Assembly: GCA_964399535.1 (NCBI GenBank)
Contig: CAYNRE010000009.1
Location: forward strand, 434,001 to 498,000
Reading direction: 5' to 3'
Length of the DNA stretch: 64,000 bases
Source: CAYNRE01 sp964399535
GTDB lineage: Bacteria > Planctomycetota > Planctomycetia > Pirellulales > CAYNRE01
Both the position numbers and the translations under genes were made by a program. Each line of letters begins with the position of its first letter. The stretch's first letter is position 1. The notes beneath the pieces are model-generated. The model was not told the origin of the DNA, made no database searches, and saw only the letters and a program-made list of their open reading frames with translations. Shown one piece after another: positions 61,107-64,000 of this stretch.

Positions 61107-64000
61107 ATGGATGCGCAACTGATCGTGGTCGATGGCCCGGCCACGAAAAAAAAGATCACATTGCAACTGCCGATCGAGGTAGGTCGGGCGGAGAACGCCG
61201 GGCTTACGATAGCCCACGGCACGGTCAGTCGGCGGCATTGCGAGCTGTTCGATCGCGACGGACTGGTGATGGTCTCGGACCTGGGTTCGACCAATGGGAC
61301 CTGGGTCGACGGCGTCCAGGTGAACGAGGCGATTCTGCGGCCGGGCGATCGGCTGACGATTGGGCCGTTGACCTTTGAGATTCAGTATCAATCGGCCGCC
61401 ACGGCCGCTACGCCATCGGCGACCGAGCCCTCGGCGGCCATTGCCACCGTCGCCGCGGAGGCCCCGGCGGCGGAGCCGCAGCCTCTGGAGTCCGCGGCCA
61501 AACCGACCGACCAGCCCGCACTCGCGGCCCCGTCAGTCGGCTCCGACGACGACCTGTTCCCACCCCTGGACGCTGAACCGATCGAATTAGACGAGCTTGA
61601 GTCGGGGGACGAAGTCCACCTCGAACCGACCGGATCGAGCGAACCCGCGGCGCCGGTAGAGCCCCCCACCGGGGAACTGATGTCCGGCGAGGCCGACCTG
61701 GAAATACCGCTCGATACGCTGGACGAACCTTCGCAGTCGCTCGAGTCCGCCAGCGAGTTTTCGAGAGGCGAGCCCCTTTTCGAAGGGCTGGGAGACGAGT
61801 CGAGCGAACTGAAATTCGAGGACGGCGAGTTTCCCGAGCTCGATAACCTCTCGCTCGACGACGAGTTGCAGCTCGAATTGAACCTGGTCGATGCCGAGCC
61901 GATGGTCGAGCCCCAGCTTGCCACGGAAACTCCGCCCACCGAATTGCCCGAAATCAACCTGGCCGATGCTCCAGCTTTGGAGCTACCGGACGAGGCGCCT
62001 TCCGCCGCGGCCGAATCGCTCGTCGATTCAGACAACCTGCTGGAAAACCCGCTGGAGATCGATCTTGTTTCCGACAGCGACTGGCCCATCGAGGGCGTTC
62101 CGGCTGGATCGGTCGAACCGGGCCAGCCCGGCGCCGAAGACGACCTGTTCGCCGGCCTGAGCGACGAGGTCGAGATTGAGCCCGAACTGGACCTGAGCGA
62201 GCCTGGCTCGGATAGCACGTTCGATTCCGTGGGAATTCGCGAGGCGATGACCCCACCCCCCCGGGCAGCCGAGCCGGCTGAGCGATCGATTGGCGAAAGT
62301 TCATTGCCAACCGAGCCCGAGATGGAGGCCGCGCCCCAATCGCCCCCAGAGGAGCCCGTCGCCGACGACGCCTTGGCCCCCTCCGAGGCGATCGACGATC
62401 TGGACGAGCTCGATTTCCTGGGCGAGTTGGACGAGGCCGAGCCGGTCGAATTTCCCGACGACTCGCAGGATGCGAGCAGCGAGCCCTGGGCGCCTGTCCC
62501 TGAACTGGCCGGTGGCCAAGCGCCGCCGCAACCTTCGGCTGAACCGGAAAGCACCGCCGACGACTTTTTCGACGACCTCTTCGGCACCGAGGACACCGAG
62601 CCAGGCGAAGCACCGACGAGCGAAGTAACCAGCAAGGCGGCCGACGTGGCTCCCCTTGGCGAGGCGCTTGAACTGGGACTGCCGGTCGACGAATTGCCGC
62701 CCGAAGTGGATTTCTTATCGACGACCGACCTGACTACCGTCGGCCAACTTTCGCCCGAGGCGGAGCCGCCGCTGGCCGCGATGCCCGAAACCGATGAACT
62801 GCCGCCGGAATTGGCCGAGGCCGAGGTTGTCGACCTTTTCGACCTGGAAGCTGCGGACGAGCCCGTGGCGATCGAGCCGGACGCGTTCGCATCGGACGAA
62901 TTTCCGCCTCCCTTGGATACGGCGGACGCCGCCGGGCAGAGCGGGGCCACGGACGAGGATTGGCTCGACGACCTGTTCGAGGGGGGGACCCCCAGCCCCG
63001 ACGCGTCCCACCAGGCGGCTGCCGCCAAGGTGCCCCCGCCAGGCGATTCTGGGCCGGTGCTGGCCGAAGCTGAGCTGGTGCCGCCCGAAGCGGTTGAAAC
63101 ACCCGCCGTCCTGGAGCCGAGCGAAGGGAATCTGGCCAGCGAGGCCAACCTGGGCATGGTCGATCCGCTGGAGGCCGAAGACGAATCGGACGACTGGCTC
63201 GGCGGCATCGATGAATCGACTCCGGCAACCGATTTGGCACAACTCTCGGCCCAGATTTCGCCGGCCGATGAATCCATCGACTTCGACCCGCTAGCCGCGG
63301 AAGAACCCGCCGAAGCCGAGGCTTTGCCGGCCGACCAGGCCGACCTGATCCATCTCGACGTGGAAGAAGCGGTCGAAGTCGATCTTGAACTGCCCGAGCC
63401 AACGATCACGGCCAGGCCTTCGATCGAGGTCGAGGAGCTGGACATCGACTCGCCGCCGGTGGAAATCGTCGACGCATCGCCGGACGATGACGAGCTTTTC
63501 GCCGATCTGGAACCGGTCGAGCAAGGGCCGGAAGCGGGTTCGGCTCCGTACGCCGAGGCCCCAGCCGCCGAACCGGCAAAGGCGGAGGGGGAAAACGGCT
63601 TTACCCTGCCCGTGCCGCCCCAGGCGCCCCCGGAGCGGCCTGCTTCTGCGGCCCCGAAACGATCGTGGTGGAAGCGCGGCGGCAAGCCGGCCGACTCGCC
63701 GGCGGATCGCGCTGCCCCGTCCGAAAGCCCCCCGCAGGAACGTCGGGCCAGAGCCTTGCCTCCGCTAGCACCGAGCGGCGAGCAACCGGCGCCGGTTCAG
63801 GCGGAAGCCCCGCCGCGGCGGCGGTTCTTTGGACTGTTGGGGGGCGGCTCGGCCAAGGCCAAACCGATTCCGGTGTATGCACCGCGTCCGCCGATCGGCA
63901 ATCTTCCGGGGGCCCCACCGACCTCGTCCGAATCGAGCGCGAATTCGCCGCCCGCTGCTGGCCAGCCCAGCCAGGCCGCGGCTGGGAAGAAGTCGGGCTG
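61107..64000 (+). CDS. FHA-domain protein with long acidic disordered region (3' end beyond right edge)
   Basis: 964 codons visible, no stop. Residues 1-95 are an FHA domain that binds phosphothreonine: VGRAENAGLTIAHGTVSRRHCELF with Gly26-Arg27 and Ser41-x2-His44, then SDLGSTNGTWVDG. From about 100 to 830 the protein is dominated by Glu, Asp, Ala, Pro, Ser and Leu and contains at least five [D/E]D-L-F type motifs. Near residue 845 it turns basic (PKRSWWKRGGKP; RRRFFGLLGGGSAKAKP). No enzymatic domain is seen so far. The weak ribosome site (GAGCGA) and the promoter at 60998-61025 support this start. It may be a signalling scaffold; the missing C-terminus could hold a membrane segment. Confidence 0.85.
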   Translation, partial: MDAQLIVVDGPATKKKITLQLPIEVGRAENAGLTIAHGTVSRRHCELFDRDGLVMVSDLGSTNGTWVDGVQVNEAILRPGDRLTIGPLTFEIQYQSAATAATPSATEPSAAIATVAAEAPAAEPQPLESAAKPTDQPALAAPSVGSDDDLFPPLDAEPIELDELESGDEVHLEPTGSSEPAAPVEPPTGELMSGEADLEIPLDTLDEPSQSLESASEFSRGEPLFEGLGDESSELKFEDGEFPELDNLSLDDELQLELNLVDAEPMVEPQLATETPPTELPEINLADAPALELPDEAPSAAAESLVDSDNLLENPLEIDLVSDSDWPIEGVPAGSVEPGQPGAEDDLFAGLSDEVEIEPELDLSEPGSDSTFDSVGIREAMTPPPRAAEPAERSIGESSLPTEPEMEAAPQSPPEEPVADDALAPSEAIDDLDELDFLGELDEAEPVEFPDDSQDASSEPWAPVPELAGGQAPPQPSAEPESTADDFFDDLFGTEDTEPGEAPTSEVTSKAADVAPLGEALELGLPVDELPPEVDFLSTTDLTTVGQLSPEAEPPLAAMPETDELPPELAEAEVVDLFDLEAADEPVAIEPDAFASDEFPPPLDTADAAGQSGATDEDWLDDLFEGGTPSPDASHQAAAAKVPPPGDSGPVLAEAELVPPEAVETPAVLEPSEGNLASEANLGMVDPLEAEDESDDWLGGIDESTPATDLAQLSAQISPADESIDFDPLAAEEPAEAEALPADQADLIHLDVEEAVEVDLELPEPTITARPSIEVEELDIDSPPVEIVDASPDDDELFADLEPVEQGPEAGSAPYAEAPAAEPAKAEGENGFTLPVPPQAPPERPASAAPKRSWWKRGGKPADSPADRAAPSESPPQERRARALPPLAPSGEQPAPVQAEAPPRRRFFGLLGGGSAKAKPIPVYAPRPPIGNLPGAPPTSSESSANSPPAAGQPSQAAAGKKSG

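Noticed and set aside
61388..63685. Long minus-strand frame encoding a Ser/Gly-rich 765-residue product
   Set aside because: It is antisense to the acidic region of the FHA protein. Its serine/glycine composition is what the complement of Glu/Asp/Ala codons gives, and it has no ribosome site.

Overview
The window looks like a stretch of chromosome from a planctomycete, most likely Pirellulales-like. The DNA is GC-rich throughout. It carries several protein types typical of that phylum: a DUF1501 protein; a Gly/Ala-rich secreted protein of the kind often labelled mu-protocadherin-like; a redoxin / c-type cytochrome / copper monooxygenase-like fusion; a giant TPR membrane protein; a PEP-CTERM protein; and a large extracellular protein with an N-terminal LExRxLLSG motif. 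There is no rRNA, CRISPR array, phage or transposase gene. The only mobile-like signal is a MITE-like inverted-repeat element plus a solitary copy of its end. The organism assignment is inferred from gene content, not from a marker tree.

Layout. 1-3.3 kb: secreted proteins on the minus strand (DUF1501 cut by the left edge, Gly/Ala-rich protein, SnoaL/NTF2-like protein). 3.7-8.8 kb: plus-strand transport block (small DUF997-like membrane protein overlapping a sodium/solute symporter, an MFS transporter) ending in a HisA-like barrel. 8.8-16.8 kb: minus-strand block with a 1478-residue TPR protein, a divergent SDR lacking the catalytic lysine, AtuA (DUF1446) encoded as two separate genes, and an enoyl-CoA hydratase-like protein. 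16.9-21.4 kb: VOC protein, RtcB RNA ligase, Fur-family regulator, classical SDR, MITE-like element, small membrane protein. 21.4-25.0 kb: the phosphate regulatory genes phoR, phoU and phoB, with a candidate PHO box upstream of phoU. 25.3-29.5 kb: DUF2804 protein, then an EF-P lysylation locus (epmB divergent from efp-epmA). 29.6-33.3 kb: ffh-rpsP-trmD-rplS-yraN, without rimM.

33.6-40.7 kb: an orphan NTPase with inserted membrane helices, a secreted protein, a zinc-ribbon/GYF membrane protein, the redoxin-cytochrome-copper fusion, a tiny conserved protein, a 0.9 kb non-coding tract with 13-bp tandem repeats and an orphan terminator, and yjbQ. 40.8-49.1 kb: a 1449-residue mosaic extracellular protein, an ImuB-like Y-family polymerase paralogue and a PEP-CTERM protein. 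49.2-56.8 kb: DUF255 thioredoxin-like protein, panB, secreted protein, DUF4404 protein, methyltransferase, gap, coiled-coil lipoprotein. 57.0-60.6 kb: protein quality control (two tandem clpP genes downstream of trigger factor) and a tRNA-Gly(GCC). 61.1-64.0 kb: an FHA-domain protein with a very long acidic tail that runs off the right edge.

Functional links supported by the sequence are: phosphate sensing (phoR/U/B); translation maturation (efp, epmA, epmB; rpsP, rplS, trmD, ffh); co-translational folding and proteolysis (tig, clpP pair); and a short acyl-CoA catabolic cassette (SDR, AtuA halves, hydratase). Starts were moved from the longest open frame where a ribosome binding site, signal peptide or family length supported another start.
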